Position numbers and translations under genes: made by a program
Notes under the pieces: model-generated
Told to the model about the DNA's origin: nothing
Seen by the model: only the letters and a program-made list of their open reading frames with translations
The model's database searches: none
In this document: in pieces, positions 55,018-63,526 of the stretch
How the letters are laid out: every line of letters starts with the position of its first letter
How positions within the stretch are numbered: the stretch's first letter is position 1
Assembly: GCF_003626975.1 (NCBI RefSeq)
Contig: NZ_CP032616.1
Location: forward strand, 3,162,001-3,226,000
DNA from: Pseudomonas sp. DY-1
Lineage (GTDB): Bacteria; Pseudomonadota; Gammaproteobacteria; Pseudomonadales; Pseudomonadaceae
DNA length: 64,000 bases
Direction of reading: 5' to 3'

Positions 55018-56109
55018 TCAGCCCACGCGCCCCTCTGGCGCATAGGGCTGCGGGTCGATAATCGGCTCGCGGCCAAGCATCAGATCCATCAGCAGTCGGC
55101 AGGATGCTGGGGCCAGCACCAGCCCGTTACGGTAATGGCCGCAGTTCAGCCACAGACCGTCCGCGCCTGGCACAGGGCCGATGAAGGGAATGCCTTCAGG
55201 CGAGCTGGGACGTAATCCCGCCCAATGTCCTACCACCTCGGAATTGGCCAGTTCCGGCAACAGCTCGAAAGCGGATGCCTTGAGGCTCTCCAGGGCTTCG
55301 TCGGTAGGGGTCTTGTCGAAACCGGCATGTTCCAGGGTGCTGCCCACCAGGATATGGCCATCCCGGCGCGGGATCGCATAACGCCCTTTCGCCAACACCA
55401 TCGCCGGCAAGAAATCTTCGGCACACTTGAAGAGGATCATCTGCCCCTTCACCGGTTCCACCGGAAGCGCCAGCCCCAGGCGGGCGAGCAGTTCGCCACT
55501 CCAGGCGCCAGCCGCGAGCACCACACGATCGGCCAGGATCTCACCTTCGACCGTATTCACCCCAACTACGCGTGCTCCATCGCGGATAAAGCTCTGCACT
55601 TCGCACGACTCATGCAGCGTCACGTTCGGCATACGCAGCAGTGCCTCACGCAGGGCACGCGTTAGCCGCGGATTTCGCACGTTAGCCACGCCGGCCATAT
55701 GGATAGCGTGCCGGAAACCCGGCCCTAGCGGCGGCACGGCGGCGTGTACTTGGGCAATATCCACCGACGTCAGGGGTCGCCCTTCGCGAGCGGCCCAAGC
55801 CAGGGCCTCCGCTTCGTCGTCCAGGTCCAGCCAGTACAGGCCCGTCTCTTGAACTTCGGGGTCTATACCGGTTTCAGCGAACAAGCGCTGGCCGAACTGC
55901 GGGTAGTAGTCCTGGGACCAATGCGCCAGAGCCGTTACAGCCGAGGAATAGCGCCAGGGATAGAGTGGCGAAACGATTCCGCCACCGGCCCAAGAGGATT
56001 CGCGACCGCAGGGGCCTTTATCCAGCAGACAGACTTCCAGTCCATCCTTCGCCAACAGGTATGCAGACAGCAACCCGATAGCTCCTCCTCCAACCAGCAA
56101 AACCCGCAT
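55018..56109 (-). CDS. thiO: FAD-dependent glycine/D-amino-acid oxidase (ThiO-like)
   Basis: A 363-residue DAO-family flavoenzyme. The FAD motif is VLLVGGGAIGLLSAYLLAKDG (residues ~3-23, read in parts), with RESSWAGGGIVSPLYPW, the VVLAAGAWSGELL stretch and LWLNCGHYRNGLVLAP near the C-terminus. ThiO oxidises glycine to the imine used for the thiazole of thiamine; a general D-amino-acid oxidase is the alternative. GGAGG precedes ATG 56109. It lies between the two minor-pilin operons, as PA4548 lies beside fimT in PAO1. Confidence 0.9.
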   Translation of the reverse strand: MRVLLVGGGAIGLLSAYLLAKDGLEVCLLDKGPCGRESSWAGGGIVSPLYPWRYSSAVTALAHWSQDYYPQFGQRLFAETGIDPEVQETGLYWLDLDDEAEALAWAAREGRPLTSVDIAQVHAAVPPLGPGFRHAIHMAGVANVRNPRLTRALREALLRMPNVTLHESCEVQSFIRDGARVVGVNTVEGEILADRVVLAAGAWSGELLARLGLALPVEPVKGQMILFKCAEDFLPAMVLAKGRYAIPRRDGHILVGSTLEHAGFDKTPTDEALESLKASAFELLPELANSEVVGHWAGLRPSSPEGIPFIGPVPGADGLWLNCGHYRNGLVLAPASCRLLMDLMLGREPIIDPQPYAPEGRVG

Positions 56110-56307
56110 GGAACCTCCAGAACAACAGAATTACCTGGCGTGACGCGGGCACTAGCAAACCAGAAGCCTGCCTCGCACAAACGACGTACGAACAATATGG
56201 GCACAGCAACAGAGAATGCTGGCCGAGCCCGCAACCGGGAGGGGCATTCTATGGCAGTGGCGTCCGCAGGTGTGCGTCCGCTTGCTAGATCGGCGACGCA
56301 GCGTCGC

Positions 56308-56844
56308 TCAAGGGCATTCGCCTGTTGTGGTCTTGGACACCGAGGGCCGTCCAGTGAGGCTGAGCGAGACAAGACGCTCCTGTTCGCCCTCATCTGGCGA
56401 GGCACGACATACCTTCAATACGGCGCTCGCCGAGGCGGTGCCGGTCGGTTGGAAGGCAATGCTGTGCACGCTGGAGGAGATCACGAAACCGCTCGGTGCA
56501 GCCGGGTGGCTCTGCACTACCGTGCCGTCGGAACCGCGCACTATCCAGCCCTGTTGCCAGCCACCCGAAGAGGCGCAGGTCGAACCGTTTGCCGATGCGC
56601 AAAGGGTCACCGGTTGGTTGCGCTTGATCGCCTCGCTTCTTGCCAGTGTGGCGCCAGCGACCAGATCATTGGCCTGGCTCCGCAGCTTGCTGCCCAGGGT
56701 CACGCCAGTGAAAGACGGAATCGCAATACCGAGCAGCACCGCCAAGACCGCCAGTGTGACCATCAGCTCAATCAGGGTGAAGCCGACGGAGCCGCGCATC
56801 CCAGCGGCTCTGCCGTCATCCAGTCCCAAAGCTAAACGACTCAT
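56308..56844 (-). CDS. fimT: FimT/GspH-type minor pilin (operon 2)
   Basis: A 178-residue pilin-like protein. A long leader of about 20 residues (start MSRLALGLDDGRAAG, ATG 56844 overlapping the pilY1-2 stop) precedes GSVG then FTLIELMVTLAVLAVLLGIA with Glu5. The RSEAIKRNQPVTLCAS block is typical of FimT. A shorter start at 56799 (MRGSVG) is possible and would give a normal 5-residue leader. It is last in operon 2. Confidence 0.85.
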   Translation of the reverse strand: MSRLALGLDDGRAAGMRGSVGFTLIELMVTLAVLAVLLGIAIPSFTGVTLGSKLRSQANDLVAGATLARSEAIKRNQPVTLCASANGSTCASSGGWQQGWIVRGSDGTVVQSHPAAPSGFVISSSVHSIAFQPTGTASASAVLKVCRASPDEGEQERLVSLSLTGRPSVSKTTTGECP

Positions 56845-59800
56845 TCTCTGTCGATGCTCCAGTAAACCCGGCCCTTGGGTTGTGTCACAGAGGAGAACTC
56901 GGGATCTGGCTCGAAGCACTCGAGGGTGCAGACGAACGGCAATTCCGTACCATCATCCAGCCTAACTTTGCCCGCCACTGGAGAAGGTGAAAGCCCGCCT
57001 CCGTCGAGAACGACGAACCGGTCGCCATCGAGGCCAGAAGCATCCTTATAGGCGATGTTGTAAGCCCGGTTGGTGCCCAGACCGGAACAGGCATTCGGAT
57101 CCGGCGGGGTCGGTTGATGGGTATTGAAGACGATTCGGCCGAAAACCGTCACTGCCGAAGTCACTACCTGTTCGGAGGCCTCCAGGCCAAGGTACCAGCC
57201 CTTGGGCTTGGCATTCAGTTGCTCCTGGGTCGGAGTGGAATCGCCGGATATCGCCAGCAGGGAATCTAGACAGATGAAGTCTTCCCCGTCATCCGAACAG
57301 GTGTCATCAGTGCTAAGCCAGTCCGATTCGGTAGGCCTATCCTTGAAATTGAAGAAGTAATTGGTAACCCCCGCGGTTGCAGTGAAGGTGCTCAACGGCT
57401 TCTCCCGGTCGCCGGAGCCAATCTGGAGCAGATAGCCATCACTGGCAACCACCACCTCAGGGGCGAACATGAATTTCCGGTTGCTAGAGCAACTTTCCTC
57501 ATCCGCACAGCCGAACGAAGCAATCCGGGTGATATCCCAATCGTCCGGCTCGTCATTGCCGATGGTTATGCGGTAGACATTGCCTCCGACATCGGCGGCA
57601 TAGGCATATTTCGCCAATCCCGAACTGTCGGGCACTACAGTGATATCTCCGACCACACCACGCTTGGTATCCAGTACCGCCAGCACGGCTCCGGTATTGG
57701 CATCCAGCACGTAGATCTTGTTGCCCTTGCTGGAGGCGGTACAGGAGTGATTGACCGTGCCGTTATCGGTATCCTCGCAGTTGTCATAACCCCCGCCCAT
57801 AATAAGCATCGGCGAGTTGCCGGCCCCATAACCCGCAGCCTTCAATACCACTGCCGAGGACCAGGTCTGCCCAATGCCGCTCATCTGGCTGGAGCAGCCA
57901 TCATCATTCGCAAGGTTCGGGCAGCCAACCTTCCATTTCAGCGAGGGGCTGGCCGGGGTTGTGACATCGAATGCATAGAGGGCCCGCCCACCACGCCGCA
58001 TGCCGGCATAGATAAAGGTCTTCTCCGTAGTGTCGACGCTGCCGCGGAAGGCCGTGATGGGGCCATCGATACCATAGCTCTTCGGCTGGCCGCCGGTACT
58101 GCCCTGGAAGCTGATGGTCGGGGACTCCGCGCGCAACCGACCCAGCTTGCCGTAGAACTCGGGCGGGACGAAGGACCACAGCTCGCCACCCGCTGCAACG
58201 GAGCCAATGCTATCGGCGCGATTTCCGTTGATCGCCCGGAATACACCATCGTTGCCTCCATAGAAAACCACGACCCGAGGCGAACCGGTGGTGCCGTAGT
58301 CAATTGCCACCGGGCGCGAATGCACCACGTCACCATGGGCGGACTGACGCTTTTCGGCGGTGGTGACCGAATCCTGATCCTCGTTATTCACGTCCAGGCC
58401 GCGCGCCCAGTTGATCAGATTGCTCCGCTCGGAATCGGCGACGCCCAGCAGGGACGAGGTGATGTCCGGGTTGGTGCTGTCAAAGCTGGTGAGTTGGTTA
58501 CAGGAGGCGAAAGACGGATTGCAGGTGTAGACCGTCCGGTTGGCATCGCTGCGCAGCAGGTAACCCTGTCCGCCCTTCTCGACCACGTTGCCGTCCGGCG
58601 TATTCGAGATGTCGGAATTGGCCACCGTCAGGCAGGCGCCCTGCGGCTTGTTCTGCCAGTAGGTATCGAGGCTCGTGGGCGTCCAGAAGCTACGGGCGCA
58701 CTCAGTGATGAAGTTGGTCGAAGTGTTGATCGCCGTGTTTCCGGCGGCGTCCTGCAGTCGCAGGGCACCATTGCTGAGGCCCAGCTTGTATTGCTTGAGA
58801 TTGCCGGCCCAGCGTGGTCCCAGGTTCTCATCGGGGCGGAACATCCCGATGAAGACCTGGTTCAGATAGGTCCCCTGGGTGTTCACGCTCACCGGCAAGC
58901 TAACCGAGGCGAAGGCACTGTTCACCGACTGGATCTCTGAAAGAGCTGTCTTCAGCGCATCGGCAATTTCGCTACCACTGCTGGTCACGTTGAAGTACTT
59001 GCCACCGCTGACGCTCGCCATACTCTTGAGCAGCGCCGTCCAGCCTGGCCCCTGGCCAGTGGTCACCTTGTTGACGTCGATTGTGTAGGTAACGATGCCG
59101 TGCTCACTGGACTTCATGAAGCGCGCCCACTCATCCGCCACATTGTCCTGCGAACCACTGGGCGAAATGGGAATGGTGGTCGTCCTGCCCCCGGCCGCGG
59201 CCAAGGCTGACGTGCCGGCAGTAATGTCGGCGTTGTTGTCCTGGGCCGCCCCATTACTGATATAGATGATGAAGTTCTTGGCACATCCCGAGGCTATCGG
59301 CGTGTTGTATACCGTCGCATCCTTTGCGGCCAGGGCATTGCCGGCCAGGGCATAGACCGCGTTCGACGCTGTGGTACCCAAGGCGTTGCCGGTGTAATCC
59401 GTCTTCTTCTTGCCATTGCCCGCGTGGGGCGCTCCGGCGGAGAAGTACTGGTAGGCCTCCCACATGGCCAGGCCTACCTTGCCGCCATTCGACTTGTCGT
59501 CTGTGATATGCAGGCTTTGCACGAGCTGCTGGTACTTGGTTTTGTTGCTGCTATCCAGCAAGCGAATGGCGGCGCGCACATAAGCACCATCCGTGTTGGA
59601 GTTGCCCTGCCCGGTTTCGGTGAACATCATCAGTCCAAGGCGAAACTTGTTGGCATCCAGGCCACCCAGCACGGTACTCAGCGCAGCCATTTCATTAGTG
59701 AAGGCGTTGTTCCAGTTCGCGGTGTTGTCCAACACAATCAGTACATTCGGCACATCGTTGTCGCTGGGTGTAGTACCCACGAACAGGTCAATGTCCTCCG

Positions 59801-59867
59801 CCTGGACGGGCAAGCAGAACGACAGGGCCGACGCCGCCAAAACTCCTTTCAAGAACCCCGTTCTCAT
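56841..59867 (-). CDS. PilY1-like pilus tip protein (operon 2)
   Basis: A 1008-residue second PilY1-family protein. The signal peptide ends near PVQA; the N-terminal von Willebrand-like region has VLIVLDNTANW (residues ~40-50), so the MIDAS DxSxS is degenerate here. The C-terminal PilC-type propeller (~500-900; VVFYGGNDGVFRAING, YAADVGGNVYRI) is conserved. It is shorter and divergent from PilY1 of operon 1, mainly in the N-terminal half. AGGAG lies 6 nt before ATG 59867. It may give an alternative tip adhesin. Confidence 0.9.
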   Translation of the reverse strand: MRTGFLKGVLAASALSFCLPVQAEDIDLFVGTTPSDNDVPNVLIVLDNTANWNNAFTNEMAALSTVLGGLDANKFRLGLMMFTETGQGNSNTDGAYVRAAIRLLDSSNKTKYQQLVQSLHITDDKSNGGKVGLAMWEAYQYFSAGAPHAGNGKKKTDYTGNALGTTASNAVYALAGNALAAKDATVYNTPIASGCAKNFIIYISNGAAQDNNADITAGTSALAAAGGRTTTIPISPSGSQDNVADEWARFMKSSEHGIVTYTIDVNKVTTGQGPGWTALLKSMASVSGGKYFNVTSSGSEIADALKTALSEIQSVNSAFASVSLPVSVNTQGTYLNQVFIGMFRPDENLGPRWAGNLKQYKLGLSNGALRLQDAAGNTAINTSTNFITECARSFWTPTSLDTYWQNKPQGACLTVANSDISNTPDGNVVEKGGQGYLLRSDANRTVYTCNPSFASCNQLTSFDSTNPDITSSLLGVADSERSNLINWARGLDVNNEDQDSVTTAEKRQSAHGDVVHSRPVAIDYGTTGSPRVVVFYGGNDGVFRAINGNRADSIGSVAAGGELWSFVPPEFYGKLGRLRAESPTISFQGSTGGQPKSYGIDGPITAFRGSVDTTEKTFIYAGMRRGGRALYAFDVTTPASPSLKWKVGCPNLANDDGCSSQMSGIGQTWSSAVVLKAAGYGAGNSPMLIMGGGYDNCEDTDNGTVNHSCTASSKGNKIYVLDANTGAVLAVLDTKRGVVGDITVVPDSSGLAKYAYAADVGGNVYRITIGNDEPDDWDITRIASFGCADEESCSSNRKFMFAPEVVVASDGYLLQIGSGDREKPLSTFTATAGVTNYFFNFKDRPTESDWLSTDDTCSDDGEDFICLDSLLAISGDSTPTQEQLNAKPKGWYLGLEASEQVVTSAVTVFGRIVFNTHQPTPPDPNACSGLGTNRAYNIAYKDASGLDGDRFVVLDGGGLSPSPVAGKVRLDDGTELPFVCTLECFEPDPEFSSVTQPKGRVYWSIDRE

Positions 59868-59892
59868 ACCGCTCTCCTGAAACAACATTCGG

Positions 59893-60390
59893 TTACGGAC
59901 ACACGCTTTCCTTCTCGATCTCCGACAGTAACACCCGCACGCCAGACCGCACGCGCGCGGATGCACCGCTAACCGGATCGGAGACTGTCGCCACCAACTC
60001 CCAGACCGTGTTCCATTGCGAATCTGGCGGCTCCACCCCAGCGCGCAAGCCACTGAGCTGATCCTCGGTCGCGACAGGAAGCTCGGTTTCGCTCATGCAG
60101 ACTGGGGTAGCGATGTCCACTGTGTAGTCGGCGGTACCGTCATTATTGATGTCCACGTTAATCGACTCGGCCGCCGGCGCATCGGTGAATGGCGAACTCA
60201 CAACCTGTTCGATTGCGATGTTGGCGGCGGCCAGCGCCTCGTCTCGAGCCTGCATATTCCCAACCGATTTGAGGCTGCTGCCACTCATGGTGAACGCACT
60301 GCCCACCAGAAGGGTAAGCATCAGCAGCATGATCAGTCCGACGACGAGCGTCGCGCCTTGTTGATCGCGGTGCGCAGCCCTCATGATCAT
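59893..60390 (-). CDS. PilX-like minor pilin (operon 2)
   Basis: A 165-residue pilin: short leader ending QQG, then ATLVVGLIMLLMLTLLVGSA without Glu5, and SVGNMQARDEALAAANIAIE. It contains DINNDGTADYTVD (residues ~92-104), which resembles a calcium-binding EF-hand/dockerin loop and has no counterpart in the operon 1 PilX. It overlaps the PilW-like stop by ATGA. Confidence 0.88.
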   Translation of the reverse strand: MIMRAAHRDQQGATLVVGLIMLLMLTLLVGSAFTMSGSSLKSVGNMQARDEALAAANIAIEQVVSSPFTDAPAAESINVDINNDGTADYTVDIATPVCMSETELPVATEDQLSGLRAGVEPPDSQWNTVWELVATVSDPVSGASARVRSGVRVLLSEIEKESVCP

Positions 60391-61532
60391 GGTGTTTCCC
60401 TCCGTCCCGAGACGTTGACCAGGCGAGCAGTGGTTGAATAGACGTGACGTTTGTAGTTACTACCGACGATCTCCGCTGCCGGATCGGCCGCCCCCAAGGC
60501 GTAGCTCTTGCTGTCGCTGAAACCCAGCGAAGGCTGAACGCCACGGACTAGCAGGTAGACCTTGACCGCGACCACGTCAATGAGCTGTTCCTCTGAGCAA
60601 CCTGCGGCCGGGCAACGCACGAACTCGCCGTCCGCGGTCCCGTTGCCCCGATTGATCGGTCGCGAACGATCAACGTCGCCCTGGGCATTCAGGGCGAAAT
60701 TGATCGCTTCGCTGTAATCATTGGCCACGCCACCATCGCCGACGCTGTCGATGCCCAGCTCAACCCGGAAGCCCTCGATGCCTTCGATCAGCGCTTCCCC
60801 TGCACCCGGCGTAGCTCCCGAACCGAAAGTCGAACGCATGAGCGTCGGTATGCCATCCCCGGCGGTAACCGAATAATCGCGGATGTAATAGAGATTGGAG
60901 ACGAACCTGCGCTTGTCCGATAGTGTGGCGCAGTCCCTTTTCCTCAAGGTGAAGCCACTGGTGCCCAGCACGTAGCGAACCGCGTCATCCGCGCAGAAGG
61001 AGGACTGGAAGTAGAGCTTTCCAGATTGCTCGGCCTCGCAGTTGCCGACTCCGGGACGACACGTTTCAGCATGCCGCACCACGAGTACATCCGTATTGGC
61101 CTTCTTGTTGGTGACTATTCCAGAGCAGCCAGGCGGCACGCCGTCATATACCTGCACGGAGATGCCCAAAAGGTTCGCGTTATCGGCGGCGGTCCAGGAA
61201 CACGGCTCTGGTACCGAGTCGGGAACGTCGGTAGGCACTGCGCTGCTGCTCAGGTCATCGAACTCGGGAACATAGCCACTCCAGAATCCTGCATGAGCCA
61301 GATCCTCTTGGAGCAGTTGCAACGCAAAGCGGCCATTCTCAATCTGCGCGTTAGTTTTGGCCATTTCATCGTTGGTCCTCGACACGTCTAGGAAAAGCGT
61401 CAGGACCGCCGCCATTATCAGTAGGCTGATGACGGCCGCGATCATCAGCTCGACCAGGCTAAATCCCGACTGTCGTAGGCGGCCACAAGTTCCGGATGCG
61501 AGGCCGCGAAAAGCGGTATTCATGTCATTCAT
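60387..61532 (-). CDS. PilW-like minor pilin (operon 2)
   Basis: A 381-residue PilW-family pilin. After a leader of about 22 residues comes QSG then FSLVELMIAAVISLLIMAAV with Glu5, and NAQIENGRFALQLLQEDLAHAGFW, the PilW signature. ATG 61532 overlaps the PilV-like stop (ATGA); ATG 61523 is an alternative. Confidence 0.88.
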   Translation of the reverse strand: MNDMNTAFRGLASGTCGRLRQSGFSLVELMIAAVISLLIMAAVLTLFLDVSRTNDEMAKTNAQIENGRFALQLLQEDLAHAGFWSGYVPEFDDLSSSAVPTDVPDSVPEPCSWTAADNANLLGISVQVYDGVPPGCSGIVTNKKANTDVLVVRHAETCRPGVGNCEAEQSGKLYFQSSFCADDAVRYVLGTSGFTLRKRDCATLSDKRRFVSNLYYIRDYSVTAGDGIPTLMRSTFGSGATPGAGEALIEGIEGFRVELGIDSVGDGGVANDYSEAINFALNAQGDVDRSRPINRGNGTADGEFVRCPAAGCSEEQLIDVVAVKVYLLVRGVQPSLGFSDSKSYALGAADPAAEIVGSNYKRHVYSTTARLVNVSGRRETP

Positions 61533-62101
61533 AGGTTTGCGACACGCACAATGGTGGTTACCACACGCCGACAAAGGTCATTCGCACAAGCGGACCCGGT
61601 TACGCCGTTATAACTGTTAGCCCCGCACGCTACACCTGACGGTGGAGCCGAGATTGGTGTAAGCCCTTGCCAGGCAACGGTGACCAGATACTGATTGCTA
61701 CCTATAGACTCCACGCAGCCCCTTGCCCCTACCATCGCACCGACCCTGGCCGTGCCGCTGGTCTCCGTCACGCCTTGCAAGGTATTGCACCACTCGCTGA
61801 TGTCCCGGTCTCTAGGGGACGAACTCGACGTCACGCTTGCGCAGGTCATTCCAGCGCCCAGGGGAGATGTCGTTCCGGTGACATAACTAACCGCCGCGTT
61901 GCGATTGGCAGCAATGCGGTTTGCCATATCATCAAGCAGCAGCAAGGCCTGGGCACGCTGATACGCCTCCATTTCGGACTGCTGTAGCCGGGCCTGAAGG
62001 CCAGCCATACCCAGCAGCCCGATGGACAGGATGAGGATAGTGACCAGCACCTCGATAAGGGTCAGGCCGCGCTGCGGGGTCAACCACAATGAAGGATTCA
62101 T
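61529..62101 (-). CDS. PilV-like minor pilin (operon 2)
   Basis: A 190-residue pilin: leader MNPSLWLTPQRG, then LTLIEVLVTILILSIGLLGMA with Glu5, and the ALLLLDDMANRIAANR block of PilV proteins. It starts 6 bp after the PilE-like stop; a GTG at 62113 is an alternative start. Confidence 0.88.
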   Translation of the reverse strand: MNPSLWLTPQRGLTLIEVLVTILILSIGLLGMAGLQARLQQSEMEAYQRAQALLLLDDMANRIAANRNAAVSYVTGTTSPLGAGMTCASVTSSSSPRDRDISEWCNTLQGVTETSGTARVGAMVGARGCVESIGSNQYLVTVAWQGLTPISAPPSGVACGANSYNGVTGSACANDLCRRVVTTIVRVANL

Positions 62102-62106
62102 TGCAC

Positions 62107-62490
62107 CTACCACTTGGCCGGAGGGTTCTTGACCCCCTCATTATTGAGGGTCAAGTTTCCATCACTCGCCTGCGACCCAGCCGCCGTGAAGGTGATGGTG
62201 AAGCTGGGGACGGAACCGGAGCCCAGAGTGATGCTATCGGTGTACTTGCCGACCAGGTCGCTCTCAAGGCTATAGCCCAGTTGCTCCTTGGTCGCATACG
62301 TACGATTGGCGAGGAAGTACTGCTGCTGGCGATTGGCGATATCCATCATCTGCGCCTGTGCAGCCGCACGATTACCGCGAATCACATACTGCTGGTAACT
62401 CGGATAGGCGATTGCTGCAAGGATGCCGACTATCGCAACCGTGATCATGAGTTCTATGAGGGTAAAGCCACGCTGCTTCGTTCTGCCCAC
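62107..62490 (-). CDS. PilE-like minor pilin (operon 2)
   Basis: A 127-residue pilin that opens operon 2. GTG 62490 gives leader MGRTKQRG with the normal Gly before [20 protein letters not shown] (Glu5 present); AAGGTG lies just upstream. Also typical is [28 protein letters not shown], a ComE/PilE-family block. Here PilE is first rather than last as in operon 1. Confidence 0.88.
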   Translation of the reverse strand: MGRTKQRGFTLIELMITVAIVGILAAIAYPSYQQYVIRGNRAAAQAQMMDIANRQQQYFLANRTYATKEQLGYSLESDLVGKYTDSITLGSGSVPSFTITFTAAGSQASDGNLTLNNEGVKNPPAKW

Positions 62491-62923
62491 CGAGTCACCT
62501 TCTTGGGTTGACGACCAGAGTAGTGCCTGATTCGACTGCTTAATCCCTGATTCAGCTGAAATCCCTTCAGTTGCCGCCATTGTCCATTCTCCGACTGCTG
62601 TCGCAACTTCACCCGATTCTCGTCTCAGTTTCAGTGCGCACAACGGGTATCAGTCACCGACAGTGTAATGCGCGCTTTACACATGCTTTCCTAGGACATC
62701 CATACCCACAGCATGCGTCATTCCTTTATGGCGCGAAGTGATCTGCCGCCAATTTCCGGAGTTTTCCCTAATTCACCGTCGACCTGGTGATCTTGAGAAA
62801 TCCCTTCAATTCCAGAAGCTTACAGGCCAGGCCTGATTCCGGTCCTTTTGTCGGCGACGGGCGGACAAAGGTCAGGGACGACAGGCCGATATTCCCTGAA
62901 TTCTCAAGAAGGGCAAGGATGCC
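62491..62923. other. Divergent regulatory region between operon 2 and fimT-like gene
   Basis: A 430-bp stretch, richer in A/T near 62640-62780. It must contain the promoters for operon 2 and for the divergent fimT-like gene. A palindrome lies at 62663-62682. No protein of its own is convincing here. Confidence 0.5.
62663..62682. promoter_or_regulatory. Candidate operator palindrome
   Basis: GTGTAA and TTACAC in inverted orientation around 8 bp (GTGTAATGCGCGCTTTACAC). The spacing and length fit a dimeric regulator site between the two divergent pilin transcription units. The regulator is unknown. Confidence 0.35.
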
Positions 62924-63439
62924 ATGGTCAAAACCCCACACGGATTCACCCTTATCGAAGCATTGATCGTACTGACACTTGTCGCGCTGTCCATCAGCCT
63001 TGGCGTTCCGGCGCTCAGCCAGTTCATCCGGGCGCAGGAATTGACTTCCGCCAATCAGGCACTGATCACAAGCTTTGCCTATGCGCGCCAAGCATCGGTA
63101 ACACGGAGGGTCGCGGTGCTCGTTGATAACCAGGACGGAAACTGGTCTACAGGGTGGCTGATCTACGCCGACCGGAACGACAATGGTCGATGGGACTACG
63201 ACGACCCCGTACTGAAGCAGGTCGGTCCACAGCCGGAAGGGTTGGTCATCAAGGGCAATTCGCCAGTACGACGTTATGTGCGCTACACGCCAATGGGCCG
63301 AACAGCCTTGATAGGCGGCGCCTTCCAAGCCGGCACATTGACGCTTTGCCATGCCAATGGCCAACTGCCGGTCAGGCAGTTGGTACTAAATGCAACAGGC
63401 AGGGTACGCAACGTCAAGAAGAGGCCTGACAAGTGCTGA
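62924..63439 (+). CDS. FimT/GspH-type pilin on the plus strand
   Basis: A 171-residue prepilin: MVKTPHG, then FTLIEALIVLTLVALSISLG with Glu5, FAYARQASVTRRVAVLV and a loop DRNDNGRWDYDDP that resembles a calcium-binding sequence. The GspH/FimT fold is likely. It is divergent from operon 2 and converges with ispH, in the position where the fimT/pilE end meets ispH in P. aeruginosa. It is a third GspH-like pilin in the window and may be a second FimT/FimU. Confidence 0.88.
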   Translation: MVKTPHGFTLIEALIVLTLVALSISLGVPALSQFIRAQELTSANQALITSFAYARQASVTRRVAVLVDNQDGNWSTGWLIYADRNDNGRWDYDDPVLKQVGPQPEGLVIKGNSPVRRYVRYTPMGRTALIGGAFQAGTLTLCHANGQLPVRQLVLNATGRVRNVKKRPDKC

Positions 63440-63526
63440 CTCGCGGCTGCCCCGGTCTGCAGCAGTTTCAGCTCCGGATGGGCAAAGACTCTCGCACGCC
63501 TCCGGATTTGGGCGGTATGGGTAGTG

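Noticed and set aside
56216..56965. 249-residue plus-strand open frame
   Set aside because: Antisense to the operon 2 fimT and the end of its pilY1; no homology signs.
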